Shown here in pieces: positions 1 through 6,167 of a stretch of DNA of 7,718 bases (position 1 is its first letter; each line of letters opens with the position of its first letter). The stretch comes from Alphaproteobacteria bacterium (GTDB taxonomy: Bacteria; Pseudomonadota; Alphaproteobacteria; Sphingomonadales; SMXR01): NCBI GenBank assembly GCA_004356215.1, contig SMXR01000096.1:1-7718 (forward strand), read 5' to 3'. The notes beneath the pieces were generated by a model that made no database searches, was not told the origin of the DNA, and worked only from the letters and a program-made list of their open reading frames with translations. The position numbers and the translations under genes are program-made.

Positions 1-675
1 CGAATAATCGACCTTTGAATCGTAAATAAAGTAGGCTTCGTAGCCCAGTTTTTCAAGAAACGCGGCGATCTTTTTCACACTTCCCTTAAACAAAATATCC
101 TGGGATTCTATGATGAAGGAAGGGTGGTGTTTGGCTATTAATTTTTTACCGCCCTTGAGGACACTGAACTCATGGCCCTCGACATCGATTTTAATAAACC
201 CGACATCTTCGTTTACTACATCATCAAGTTTTTCAAGTTTTACCGTAATTTCCTGGATGCTTTTTATGTTTTCATAGGGCAGCAGGTTGGCATCTTCTAT
301 TGTCGAACGGCCATATTTGGGAAAGCCAAAAGACTGGATCGGGATGCGAATAACGCTGCTTCCCCTGGTTTCCGAAAGGGCATAGTTTTCGATTTGCAGC
401 TTGGGGTCTTTGCCCATCGATTTCACAATTAACTGATATAATTCGGGGATCGGCTCAAAGGCGATAACTTTTTTGGAAAGCGGCAGCAAACGATAGGAAA
501 ACATCCCCACTTTGGCGCCGACATCGAGGCTGGTTTTTGTTTTATCGCACAGCAGTCCGAGAAGCTTCATTTCTTCTTCGACGCCGCCCCCGGTGGTCCG
601 GTTTATAAAAAATACCAGTCTGGGAAAGTGTTTGTAAAAAAACATCAGATTGAACATTAATTTTTTCCGCACCAT
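1..675 (-). CDS. FkbM-family SAM-dependent methyltransferase, 3' end beyond window
   Basis: 225 codons can be read from ATG at 673-675 to the left edge with no stop, so the C-terminus is missing. FkbM-type enzymes transfer a methyl group from S-adenosylmethionine, usually to a hydroxyl of a sugar or secondary metabolite. Visible motifs are the SAM-binding loop DVGAKVGMFS (residues 51-60), the acidic strand end VIAFEP (70-75) and the family hallmark FIKIDVEGHE (160-169), followed by VLKGG and a strand reading PSFIIES. The usual loop is DVGAN.G.FS; here the Asn is Lys55. The start is uncertain. The ATG has no clear ribosome site, whereas an in-frame GTG at 712-714 has AGGT seven bases upstream and would add 13 residues. 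It lies downstream of the flippase on the same strand with a gap of 49-87 bp, so both probably belong to one glycan operon. The sugar substrate cannot be told. The family call is firm. Confidence 0.9.
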   Translation of the reverse strand, partial: MVRKKLMFNLMFFYKHFPRLVFFINRTTGGGVEEEMKLLGLLCDKTKTSLDVGAKVGMFSYRLLPLSKKVIAFEPIPELYQLIVKSMGKDPKLQIENYALSETRGSSVIRIPIQSFGFPKYGRSTIEDANLLPYENIKSIQEITVKLEKLDDVVNEDVGFIKIDVEGHEFSVLKGGKKLIAKHHPSFIIESQDILFKGSVKKIAAFLEKLGYEAYFIYDSKVDYS

Positions 676-762
676 TTTTATATGTGAAGGATTTTTGCCG
701 AGGTCATTTAGCACAGACCGACCTAAAAAGAACAGGAAATAAAGGGCTCAAAAAAATAAAAA

Positions 763-2292
763 TTAAATCTGGTCAAAATCATGATCGGGAGTAAGCGGCA
801 CCGGTTTTTTGCCCGTCCTTAAATAGGCTACGAATTCGCGGTCTTCGCGGCTGGGTTTTAAAATCCAGAATATTGCAACATAAACCGCAACCCCAAGGGC
901 AATCCCCGCCAGCACCAGAATTCCGGATTTAAGGCTTACCACCTGATTGGCATAATGAATGGCAAAATAGGCAATGACCCCGGCCGCGATCGGCTTCAGG
1001 TAGCCGGCGCGGACCAGGCTGATGTGAAATATGTTCCATATCGCCACCAGCCGCATGGAATTCAAAAAGGTAATGGCTATGGCGAACGACATCGCCGCCC
1101 CGACCATGCCATATTGCGGGATCAGGAAGTAAAGACCAATGATATGGGCAGAAAACCCGGTGGCGGTCAGCATAAGGTTCAGCCCCGGGCGTTTGAACAC
1201 AAAGGGCAGCTCGGCGCTGGCGAACGTGCCCTCGATGGCTTCGGCGGCAAGGACGATGACCAGCGCCAGCCCGCCGGCAGCAAACCCCTGGCCAATCAGC
1301 CCGAGCAGAGGACCGGCATAAAACGCCATCAGCGCCAATTCCAGGCACAAAATGGTCAGGATCCAGCGGCAAACCTGTGAAAGCTGTTGCCCGGCATCGG
1401 CGATACTGCGCCGGTTCATGGTTTGATTGACCACCGGGGACAGGATCGGGTCAAACACGTGGCGGGTTTTCTGCAACACCGTTGCCAAATTCTGGATGCC
1501 GTAATAAATCCCGACGGTGAAATCGGGCGTAAGAAAACTCAAGGCAATAATATCGGCGCGGCGAAAAGCCAGACCGATGGCATCGACCAGCGCGGTCGGA
1601 CCGCTGAAAGCGGTAATCCGCTTCATAAAAGAAAACTCGATTTTTGACGTCAGCAATTTTTTTAAGGAGTATTCCTGGGAAAAGCCCCACAATGCGAACA
1701 GTGAAGCCGCCAAAAGTGCTGTCATGTAGGCCAAAAGCAGTCCCGATTCCAACACCCCCAAAAAATAAAAGGTAATCGTGGCCAGGGCTATGGTCCAGGG
1801 CTCAACCAGGGACCGGGCATAAACTTCATAGCGGACGATGCGCTTGAAGCGGATGGCGGTCAGCAAAACCTCCATGAGAGCCATAAAAGGGATTATAAAG
1901 GCGAAAAGCGGGTAAAGCGGGGTTTTCATGTTAAGCCCGACAAAATCCCACACCAGCGCCAAGCCTATGGCCAGCGCGGTAGCAATAATCAAGGTGAAGG
2001 TCAGGGCCGTCAGGATTAAATTGTACTGGCTGCTTTCATCCCGCTTTTCTTTTCCGAGGATTTCCAGCAAGGAACGCCGGAACCCGAAGGTCCCGAGCAT
2101 CACCAGAATTTCAATCACGGCGATTACCGAAGCCAGTTCACCCAACCGCGCGGCGCCGTAAAAATTTCCCGCGAAAAAGAGGAAAAGAACCCGGGCGCCA
2201 ATGCGCCCGGCATATCCTGCCAATAAGGCCGCGGCGCCTTTAAGGACATCGGTCAAATCCTTGAATTTTTGTTCAATCAGAGGCGATTTCAC
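763..2292 (-). CDS. Polysaccharide flippase (MOP/Wzx-like, O-antigen transporter type)
   Basis: A 509-residue integral membrane protein. By hydropathy I count about 13-14 helices, roughly at residues 18-41, 47-68, 92-116, 125-147, 165-182, 184-204, 230-254, 258-276, 308-335, 338-357, 372-391, 395-420, 430-449 and 455-478. Length, helix count, the N-terminal GRIGARVLFLFFAGNFYG stretch and the charged cytoplasmic tail (PSREDREFVAYLRTGKK) fit the polysaccharide-synthesis branch of the MOP superfamily, which flips lipid-linked glycan units across the inner membrane. The start is GTG at 2290-2292, chosen because AGGGA sits eight bases upstream. The ATG further up (2308-2310) reads into a stop after six codons. 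The following gene on this strand encodes a FkbM methyltransferase, which supports a surface-glycan role. A Wzx-type or MurJ-like member cannot be separated by eye; the polysaccharide context favours the former. Confidence 0.9.
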   Translation of the reverse strand: MKSPLIEQKFKDLTDVLKGAAALLAGYAGRIGARVLFLFFAGNFYGAARLGELASVIAVIEILVMLGTFGFRRSLLEILGKEKRDESSQYNLILTALTFTLIIATALAIGLALVWDFVGLNMKTPLYPLFAFIIPFMALMEVLLTAIRFKRIVRYEVYARSLVEPWTIALATITFYFLGVLESGLLLAYMTALLAASLFALWGFSQEYSLKKLLTSKIEFSFMKRITAFSGPTALVDAIGLAFRRADIIALSFLTPDFTVGIYYGIQNLATVLQKTRHVFDPILSPVVNQTMNRRSIADAGQQLSQVCRWILTILCLELALMAFYAGPLLGLIGQGFAAGGLALVIVLAAEAIEGTFASAELPFVFKRPGLNLMLTATGFSAHIIGLYFLIPQYGMVGAAMSFAIAITFLNSMRLVAIWNIFHISLVRAGYLKPIAAGVIAYFAIHYANQVVSLKSGILVLAGIALGVAVYVAIFWILKPSREDREFVAYLRTGKKPVPLTPDHDFDQI

Positions 2293-2510
2293 GTAAGGCT
2301 TCCCTGCATTTAGGGTGGCAAAAAAAGAAGAGATAACGCGTCCAATCCTTTATGCCACACGCCGCAGGCCTAACATGAGTATGAAAAGAAAACTACTGAA
2401 TTAGCCCTTGGCATTATTTTTTCATTTCGTTTCCCGCTTGAAATAAAACCCTAAATAGTGGCAGGCTACCCCACCTGTGGCGAGATAAAGGATGTGGGAG
2501 ATGATTTGCC
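2293..2510. other. Divergent intergenic region between flippase and GGT-like gene
   Basis: A 218-bp, partly A/T-rich spacer that must hold the promoters for the flippase (leftward) and for the GGT-like gene (rightward), since the two are transcribed away from each other. I looked for -35/-10 pairs on both strands and found none with good hexamers at 16-18 bp spacing. TTGAAA at 2439-2444 lacks a partner at the right distance. A short symmetric element, CCACCTGTGG (2472-2481), is present but too small to call an operator. No open frame here looks like a gene. Confidence 0.5.
2301..2305 (-). promoter_or_regulatory. Ribosome binding site deciding the GTG start of the flippase
   Basis: Read on the minus strand this is AGGGA, separated from the GTG by eight bases. 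It is the only good Shine-Dalgarno match near the beginning of the reading frame, and no in-frame ATG lies upstream in the open frame. Confidence 0.6.
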
Positions 2511-4280
2511 ATGAAGTTTTTATCGTTTTTACTGCTTTTCTTCGGATTGGGGCTGGTGGTGTCACCATCAGCTGAAACCCCTACAGGGGAAAACAAGGGC
2601 GGCGACCGGGTCATCGGTGAACCCTATGCCTCAAGAAGTGTGGTTTTGGGCAAAAACGGCATGGTGGCAACCAGCCACCCCCTGGCCAGCCAGATTGCCA
2701 TTGATATCCTGAAATCCGGGGGTAATGCGGTCGATGCCGCGATTGCCGCCAACGCCGCTCTGGGTTTGATGGAGCCCACCGGCAATGGCATCGGCGGTGA
2801 CCTGTTTGCGATCGTCTGGGACCCTTATTCAGGTCAGCTTTACGGCCTCAATGCCTCGGGCCGGGCACCCCGGGGCCAAAGCCTGAAAGAGCTGAAAAAA
2901 CGGATCGGCGAAGACGCCACTGAAATCCCCAATTTCGGATCCTTGAGTGTTTCGGTGCCGGGGGCCGTCGATGGCTGGTTCGAATTGCATGAAAAATTTG
3001 GCACCAAACCGATGTCGGAAATTCTTGAACCGGCGATTACCTATGCCCGCGAAGGGTTTCCGGTCACCCAGGTGGTGGCTTTCTATATGAGCGGCTACAA
3101 GGAACGCTATGGCCGCCTCCACGCCACCGGGGAAATTGAGGAAATCGAGAATTTTTCCAACACATATCTGATCGATGGTCAAACCCCGGTGGAAGGCCAG
3201 ATGTTCAAGAACCCGGATCTGGCCAATACCCTTGAGCTGATCGGGCGCCAGGGCCGCGATGCGTTTTACAAGGGGGAGATTGCCGACGTTATTGATGACT
3301 ATATGAAACGGATCGGCGGACCGCTCAGGAAAAAAGACTTTTCCAAGCATAAATCCGAGTGGGTCGAGCCGGTCTCGGTAAACTACCGCGGCTATGATAT
3401 TTATGAGCTGCCGCTCAACAGCCAGGGCATCGCCGCGCTACAGATGCTGAATATTCTGGAAGGGTTTGATCTTGCCGCAATGGGCCTGAATTCGGCGGAT
3501 TACTTGCATGTCCAGGCCGAGGCCAAGAAACTGGCATTTGCAGACCGCGCCCGGTTTTATGCCGATCCGGAGTATTATGACGTCAATATTGATTATCTTT
3601 TGTCCAAGAAATACGCTGCCCAGCGCCGCGAGATGATCGATATGACGACCGCCGCCAGCGAGGTTGATCATGGCGATCCCAAGCTGATCGAGGGCGATAC
3701 CATTTACCTGGCCATTGCCGATAAGGACGGCATGATGGTGTCATTAATCCAGTCGAATTACCGCGGCATGGGCTCCGGCCTGGTGCCCGATGGCCTTGGC
3801 TTTATCCTGCAGGATCGCGGCGCCCTTTTTAGCCTCGATGAAAACCACCCCAACGTCTATGCCCCCGGCAAGCGTCCGTTTCACACTATTATTCCGGCTT
3901 TTATGATGAAAGATGGGGTTCCGGTCATGAGCTTTGGTGTTATGGGCGGTGGCATGCAGCCCCAGGCCCATGCCCAGATTGTAATCAACCTTCTCGATTT
4001 TGGCCTGAACCTCCAGGAGGCTGGTGATGTTGCCCGTTACCATCATAAAGGCTCGCCCGAGCCCTATATCCTCGACGGCCGCATGACCGGTGGTGGCATT
4101 TTGGAGGTTGAATCGGGGATTAGCGCCGAGGTGGTGGCGGAACTACGGCGCCGCGGCCATGTCGTTGAATATGCCATCGGGCCGTTTGGTGGCTACCAGG
4201 CGATCTGGCGCGATCCTGAAACCGGGGTCTATTATGGCGCCAGCGAAATGCGTAAAGACGGCGCCGCGATCGGCTATTAA
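2511..4280 (+). CDS. Exported gamma-glutamyltransferase-family protein (YwrD-like glutathione hydrolase subgroup)
   Basis: A 589-residue Ntn-hydrolase of the gamma-glutamyltransferase family. These proenzymes cut themselves before a Thr that then hydrolyses or transfers the gamma-glutamyl group of glutathione and related compounds. Residues 1-21 form a signal peptide (Lys2, a hydrophobic run from 3 to 17, then SPSA), so it should act in the periplasm. The N-terminal part has GGNAVDAAIAAN (70-81), the GNGIGGDLF loop (91-99) and Arg118 in NASGRAP, the likely glutamyl-carboxylate contact. The predicted nucleophile is Thr397 in GDTIYLAIADKDG, giving subunits of about 375 and 193 residues. In the small subunit, LIQSNYRGMGSG, PGKRPFHTIIPAF and FGVMGGGMQPQ match the YwrD-like branch. 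There the E. coli Asn411, Asp433 and Ser462-Ser463 are replaced (here Tyr417, Leu439, His458-Thr459) and the lid loop is absent. GGGAG lies ten bases before the ATG. Its stop is 3 bp from the stop of the convergent MarR gene. The family is certain; the physiological substrate is unknown. Confidence 0.93.
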   Translation: MKFLSFLLLFFGLGLVVSPSAETPTGENKGGDRVIGEPYASRSVVLGKNGMVATSHPLASQIAIDILKSGGNAVDAAIAANAALGLMEPTGNGIGGDLFAIVWDPYSGQLYGLNASGRAPRGQSLKELKKRIGEDATEIPNFGSLSVSVPGAVDGWFELHEKFGTKPMSEILEPAITYAREGFPVTQVVAFYMSGYKERYGRLHATGEIEEIENFSNTYLIDGQTPVEGQMFKNPDLANTLELIGRQGRDAFYKGEIADVIDDYMKRIGGPLRKKDFSKHKSEWVEPVSVNYRGYDIYELPLNSQGIAALQMLNILEGFDLAAMGLNSADYLHVQAEAKKLAFADRARFYADPEYYDVNIDYLLSKKYAAQRREMIDMTTAASEVDHGDPKLIEGDTIYLAIADKDGMMVSLIQSNYRGMGSGLVPDGLGFILQDRGALFSLDENHPNVYAPGKRPFHTIIPAFMMKDGVPVMSFGVMGGGMQPQAHAQIVINLLDFGLNLQEAGDVARYHHKGSPEPYILDGRMTGGGILEVESGISAEVVAELRRRGHVVEYAIGPFGGYQAIWRDPETGVYYGASEMRKDGAAIGY

Positions 4281-4283
4281 AAG

Positions 4284-4769
4284 TTACCGCTGGTTGATCG
4301 CCGTGGCGGCGTTTTCCATCAAAATGGCTGCTTTTCCAAGGGTTTGGTGATTGTCCGCGCTGAGATTTTCCAGCGCGGTGGTCAACGCCATCAGGCGGTT
4401 GACGCGCCCCCGCTCGAACAACGTCTTGCCCTTGGGCGAGATCGAAATGAACGACGACCTGCCATCATCCTCAGAACGTTCGCGCAGCACCAGTTGGTCA
4501 CGAACCATGTCCTTAATGAGGCGCGAGGCGGTCGGCAGCTTGACCCCCTCGGCGGCGGCCAGCTGGCTGATGGTAATCGGCCCCATGAAGTAGAGTACCG
4601 AGAGCGCGGATAGCCGCGCCGGGCTGATGCCGAGCACTTTGTCCTTGCCGCGCAGGGCCCTCAAGAGGTGGATGGCGGCTGAATGGATTTGGTCGGCGAC
4701 GTCTTCGGGGTCTATGGCGCCATCCCCGGGCTTGGCGGCGGGAGGTGGTGATTGGGTGGCTTGACTCAT
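4284..4769 (-). CDS. MarR-family transcriptional regulator
   Basis: A 161-residue winged helix-turn-helix regulator; MarR proteins bind palindromic DNA as dimers and usually repress until a ligand or oxidant releases them. A Pro/Ala-rich, probably disordered tail covers residues 1-20. Dimerisation helix 1 follows (about 22-41), then SPARLSALSVLYFMGPITISQLAAAEG (the first HTH helices, 49-75), the recognition helix KLPTASRLIKDMVRD (77-91) and the wing RERSEDDGRSSFISIS (96-111) with the conserved Asp-x-Arg element around Asp102-Arg104. C-terminal helices (about 113-159) complete the dimer interface. There is no cysteine in the protein, so a thiol-oxidation switch of the OhrR type is unlikely. 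It is divergent from the VOC-family gene, and the spacer carries two palindromes that are good candidates for its own operators. The ligand is unknown. Confidence 0.92.
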   Translation of the reverse strand: MSQATQSPPPAAKPGDGAIDPEDVADQIHSAAIHLLRALRGKDKVLGISPARLSALSVLYFMGPITISQLAAAEGVKLPTASRLIKDMVRDQLVLRERSEDDGRSSFISISPKGKTLFERGRVNRLMALTTALENLSADNHQTLGKAAILMENAATAINQR

Positions 4770-4788
4770 GGGTACAAATCCATATAAT
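4761..4788 (+). promoter_or_regulatory. Sigma-70-type promoter for the VOC-family gene
   Basis: TTGACT (4761-4766), a 16-bp spacer and TATAAT (4783-4788) form the closest match to a housekeeping promoter in the window. Transcription would start near 4795 and run rightward, giving a leader of about 125 bases before the VOC ATG. The -35 box overlaps the first codons of the divergent MarR gene, so the two genes are closely coupled. The predicted start site lies inside the first TTAGCTAA palindrome, which fits repression by occlusion. This is read from sequence only. Confidence 0.6.
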
Positions 4789-4805
4789 TAGGTTAGCTAA
4801 CAAAA
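4788..4805. promoter_or_regulatory. Candidate MarR operator O1
   Basis: TTAGGTTAGCTAACAAAA is an imperfect palindrome with 14 of 18 positions symmetric and a perfect 10-bp core GTTAGCTAAC (4792-4801). It covers the expected start of the rightward promoter. It shares TTAGCTAA with O2. The TTAG and CTAA half-sites resemble those of the known SlyA/MarR-type box TTAGCAAGCTAA, with a shorter centre. Confidence 0.55.
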
Positions 4806-4816
4806 GTAATAAGATT

Positions 4817-4834
4817 TTTCATTAGCTAAGGAAA
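4817..4834. promoter_or_regulatory. Candidate MarR operator O2
   Basis: TTTCATTAGCTAAGGAAA is symmetric at 16 of 18 positions, the only mismatched pair being 4821/4830. Its centre is 29 bp from the centre of O1, so the two sites lie on nearly the same face of the helix (close to three turns). It sits upstream of the MarR gene and in the leader of the VOC gene, where a bound dimer could affect transcription in both directions. Confidence 0.55.
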
Positions 4835-4910
4835 GTATATAGCAGGAATTTGTGGTTCAGGCAAGAATTTAGGGTGAATTTTTGGAATAATCGAAGATTT
4901 TGGAAAAAGC

Positions 4911-4915
4911 GGAGG
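4911..4915 (+). promoter_or_regulatory. Ribosome binding site deciding the VOC start
   Basis: GGAGG five bases before the ATG at 4921. It argues against the in-frame TTG at 4900, which would lie upstream of this site and would add seven residues. Confidence 0.75.
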
Positions 4916-4920
4916 AAAAA

Positions 4921-5307
4921 ATGACGGATATAACCACAGATATAACCATTGGCGCGATAAAACAGATTGCCCTGGCGGTCAAAGACCTCGAGGTGTCGGT
5001 GAAATTCTATGAAAAAACCCTTGGCTTGCCGCTTTTGTTCAAGGCCGATCCGGGTATGGCGTTTTTTGATGTTGCCGGCACCCGCCTGATGCTCAGCCAG
5101 GCCGGGGATGTCCCCCTCGGCGGGCCAATTTTGTATTTTTCCACTGAAAACATCGACGCCACTTATGCCGGGCTGACCAAAGCGGAAGCTGAGACCATCC
5201 GCGCCCCCCTGGTGACCCACAAAACCGAGGCTTCTGAACTCTGGCTGGCCTTTTTCAAGGATCCCGACGGTCACACCTTGGCATTGATGGAGGAAAAGGC
5301 ACTCTAG
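4921..5307 (+). CDS. VOC (glyoxalase/bleomycin-resistance fold) family protein
   Basis: A 128-residue protein with two beta-alpha-beta-beta-beta modules, about 12-60 and 68-125. Typical signatures are IALAVKDLEVSVKFYEKTLGLPLLF, MAFFDVAGTRLMLSQ, ILYFSTENIDATYAGL and the end motif ELWLAFFKDPDGHTLALMEE. VOC proteins include glyoxalase I, epimerases, dioxygenases and antibiotic-binding proteins, most using a metal held by a His/Glu/His/Glu set. Here the matching positions are Gln15, about Leu58, about Ile70 and about Ala121, so the usual metal site appears mostly lost. A binding or non-metal role is therefore possible, and glyoxalase I activity should not be assumed. The gene is divergent from marR behind a strong promoter and twin operators, so it is the likely regulated target. 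It converges on pcm with a 13-bp gap. Confidence 0.88.
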   Translation: MTDITTDITIGAIKQIALAVKDLEVSVKFYEKTLGLPLLFKADPGMAFFDVAGTRLMLSQAGDVPLGGPILYFSTENIDATYAGLTKAEAETIRAPLVTHKTEASELWLAFFKDPDGHTLALMEEKAL

Positions 5308-5320
5308 TTTGGGGGATGAA

Positions 5321-5959
5321 TTAAAACCCCTCTTCACCGATCAGCGGGACAAAGGCGACACCGCCGAGGTCTTCTTCAAAAAAATTATCTTGATTGCTGC
5401 GGGTGATTTTTACCAGCCGTTGGTAAAACGGGTTTTCCCCGATCGGGATGACCAGGCGCCCGCCCACCTTCAATTGTGATTTCAAGGTCGCCGGCGGCCT
5501 GGGTCCGGCGGCGGTGGCGACAATGGCGTCGAACGGCGCCCCGCCTTTATGCCCCTTGGTGCCATCACCATGGATAACGTGAATATTCCTGTAGGGTTTG
5601 AGGGTTTTTATTGCGGCGGTGGCCAGCGGCTGGTGGCGTTCGATGGTGAAAACCTCGCCGGCAATCTCACCGAGGATGGCGGCGGCATAGCCCGAGCCGG
5701 TGCCGATCTCAAGCACCTTTTCACCGCCCTTCAGCGCTAAAGCCTGGGTCATGAAGGCCACCATAAAGGGCTGCGAGATGGTCTGGCCCTCGGCAATCGG
5801 CAACGGCCGGTCATCGTAGGCCATGTCGCGCCATTTTTCCGGGATGAAATCCTCGCGTCTGACCTTGGCCATGGCGCCAAGTACCAAATCATTATGGATG
5901 CCGCGGGCTTTAAGGTGGGCATCAATCATGTTCTGGCGAAGGCGTTCAAGATCAACCAT
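5321..5959 (-). CDS. pcm: Protein-L-isoaspartate O-methyltransferase
   Basis: A 212-residue SAM-dependent enzyme that methylates L-isoaspartyl residues in aged proteins so they can return to L-aspartate; it acts in the cytosol. Motifs in order are REDFIP (35-40), GQTISQP (58-64) with the substrate-site Ser62, the SAM loop VLEIGTGSGY (82-91), VFTIER with Glu107, the HGDG turn (130-133), FDAIVATAA (143-151) and LKVGGRLVIPIG (163-174). The length matches the family. The start ATG (5957-5959) has only AAGG two bases away, too close for a normal ribosome site. A weak promoter upstream would put the RNA start almost on the ATG, so the message may be nearly leaderless. The next in-frame ATG (codon 11) has no better site. 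The gene is convergent with the VOC gene, and no clear terminator lies between them. Confidence 0.94.
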   Translation of the reverse strand: MVDLERLRQNMIDAHLKARGIHNDLVLGAMAKVRREDFIPEKWRDMAYDDRPLPIAEGQTISQPFMVAFMTQALALKGGEKVLEIGTGSGYAAAILGEIAGEVFTIERHQPLATAAIKTLKPYRNIHVIHGDGTKGHKGGAPFDAIVATAAGPRPPATLKSQLKVGGRLVIPIGENPFYQRLVKITRSNQDNFFEEDLGGVAFVPLIGEEGF

Positions 5960-5966
5960 GGCCTTA

Positions 5967-5995
5967 AAGATACAGTGTCAAATGGGTTCTATAAA
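5967..5995 (-). promoter_or_regulatory. Weak candidate promoter for pcm
   Basis: On the minus strand TTTATA (5990-5995), a 17-bp spacer and TATCTT (5967-5972) each match the sigma-70 hexamers at four of six positions. Initiation seven bases further would fall on or next to the pcm ATG. A perfect TTGACA (5976-5981) overlaps it but has no -10 partner upstream of the ATG. Confidence 0.25.
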
Positions 5996-6130
5996 GAGGG
6001 CTTACCTGATGAACCTGAACTCGGGTTCTTTTTTCTCTCCAACGCCAAGTTTGGCGGCGGGCTTTTAATCCTTGGCCTGTGGTTGCTGCTGGTGGCGGTC
6101 ATTGTGCATACCAGAAAGAAAAAAGCCTAA
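5975..6130 (+). CDS. Possible small single-helix membrane protein, 51 aa, doubtful
   Basis: An open frame from GTG 5975 to TAA 6128-6130. It encodes a polar N-terminus with several acidic residues (KEGLPDEPEL), then FFFLSNAKF, a hydrophobic helix of about 20 residues (GGGLLILGLWLLLVAVIV) and the basic tail HTRKKKA. A hydrophobic span ending in a positive cluster is what a small inner-membrane protein looks like. Against it: the GTG has only a weak AAAG upstream, and the only other in-frame start (ATG 5894) overlaps the 5' end of pcm on the other strand. I do not recognise a family. It fills most of the gap between pcm and gdhA. Confidence 0.25.
   Translation: MSNGFYKEGLPDEPELGFFFLSNAKFGGGLLILGLWLLLVAVIVHTRKKKA
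6011..6034 (+). terminator. Weak rho-independent terminator-like hairpin
   Basis: Arms GAACCT (6011-6016) and GGGTTC (6023-6028) pair as five Watson-Crick pairs plus one U-G around a six-base loop, and six T residues follow at once (6029-6034). The T-run gives it direction: it would stop rightward transcripts. The only upstream rightward gene is the VOC gene, over 700 bp away, with pcm on the other strand in between. The stem is short, so chance is possible. Confidence 0.3.
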
Positions 6131-6167
6131 GCTTTTCCCAACCCTCAAGATTTGATTGATTTTTACC

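Noticed and set aside
172..432. Open frame of 86 codons on the plus strand
   Set aside because: It is antisense to the FkbM gene, whose motifs are clear on the other strand, and its translation has no family features.
929..2161. Several open frames of 60-147 codons on both strands within the flippase gene
   Set aside because: All are shadows of the flippase frame, with biased, low-complexity translations.
2414..2614. Minus-strand 66-codon frame across the GGT-like gene start
   Set aside because: It overlaps the signal peptide coding region on the other strand, has no ribosome site of note and no recognisable features.
4266..4302. GCGATC and GATCGC arms around the GGT/MarR convergent stops as a bidirectional terminator
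   Set aside because: Six-base arms separated by more than 20 bases with no T-run.
4900..4920. Longer VOC start at TTG 4900
   Set aside because: It would place the GGAGG ribosome site inside the coding region; ATG 4921 has ideal spacing.
5308..5332. GGGG and CCCC pairing in the VOC-pcm convergent gap as a terminator
   Set aside because: Only four pairs with an 11-base loop, and no T-run after it on either strand.
6009..6068. 19-codon frame (ATG 6009) with GAGGG eight bases upstream, overlapping the hairpin at 6011-6034, as a leader peptide with attenuator
   Set aside because: The peptide has no run of regulatory codons such as repeated Glu or Gln, no promoter is visible just upstream, and gdhA is about 150 bp further on. 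The ribosome site may be chance.
6121..6136. AAAAGC-CTAA-GCTTTT hairpin as a terminator
   Set aside because: Four of the six pairs are A-T, the T stretch is within the stem itself, and no T-run follows.
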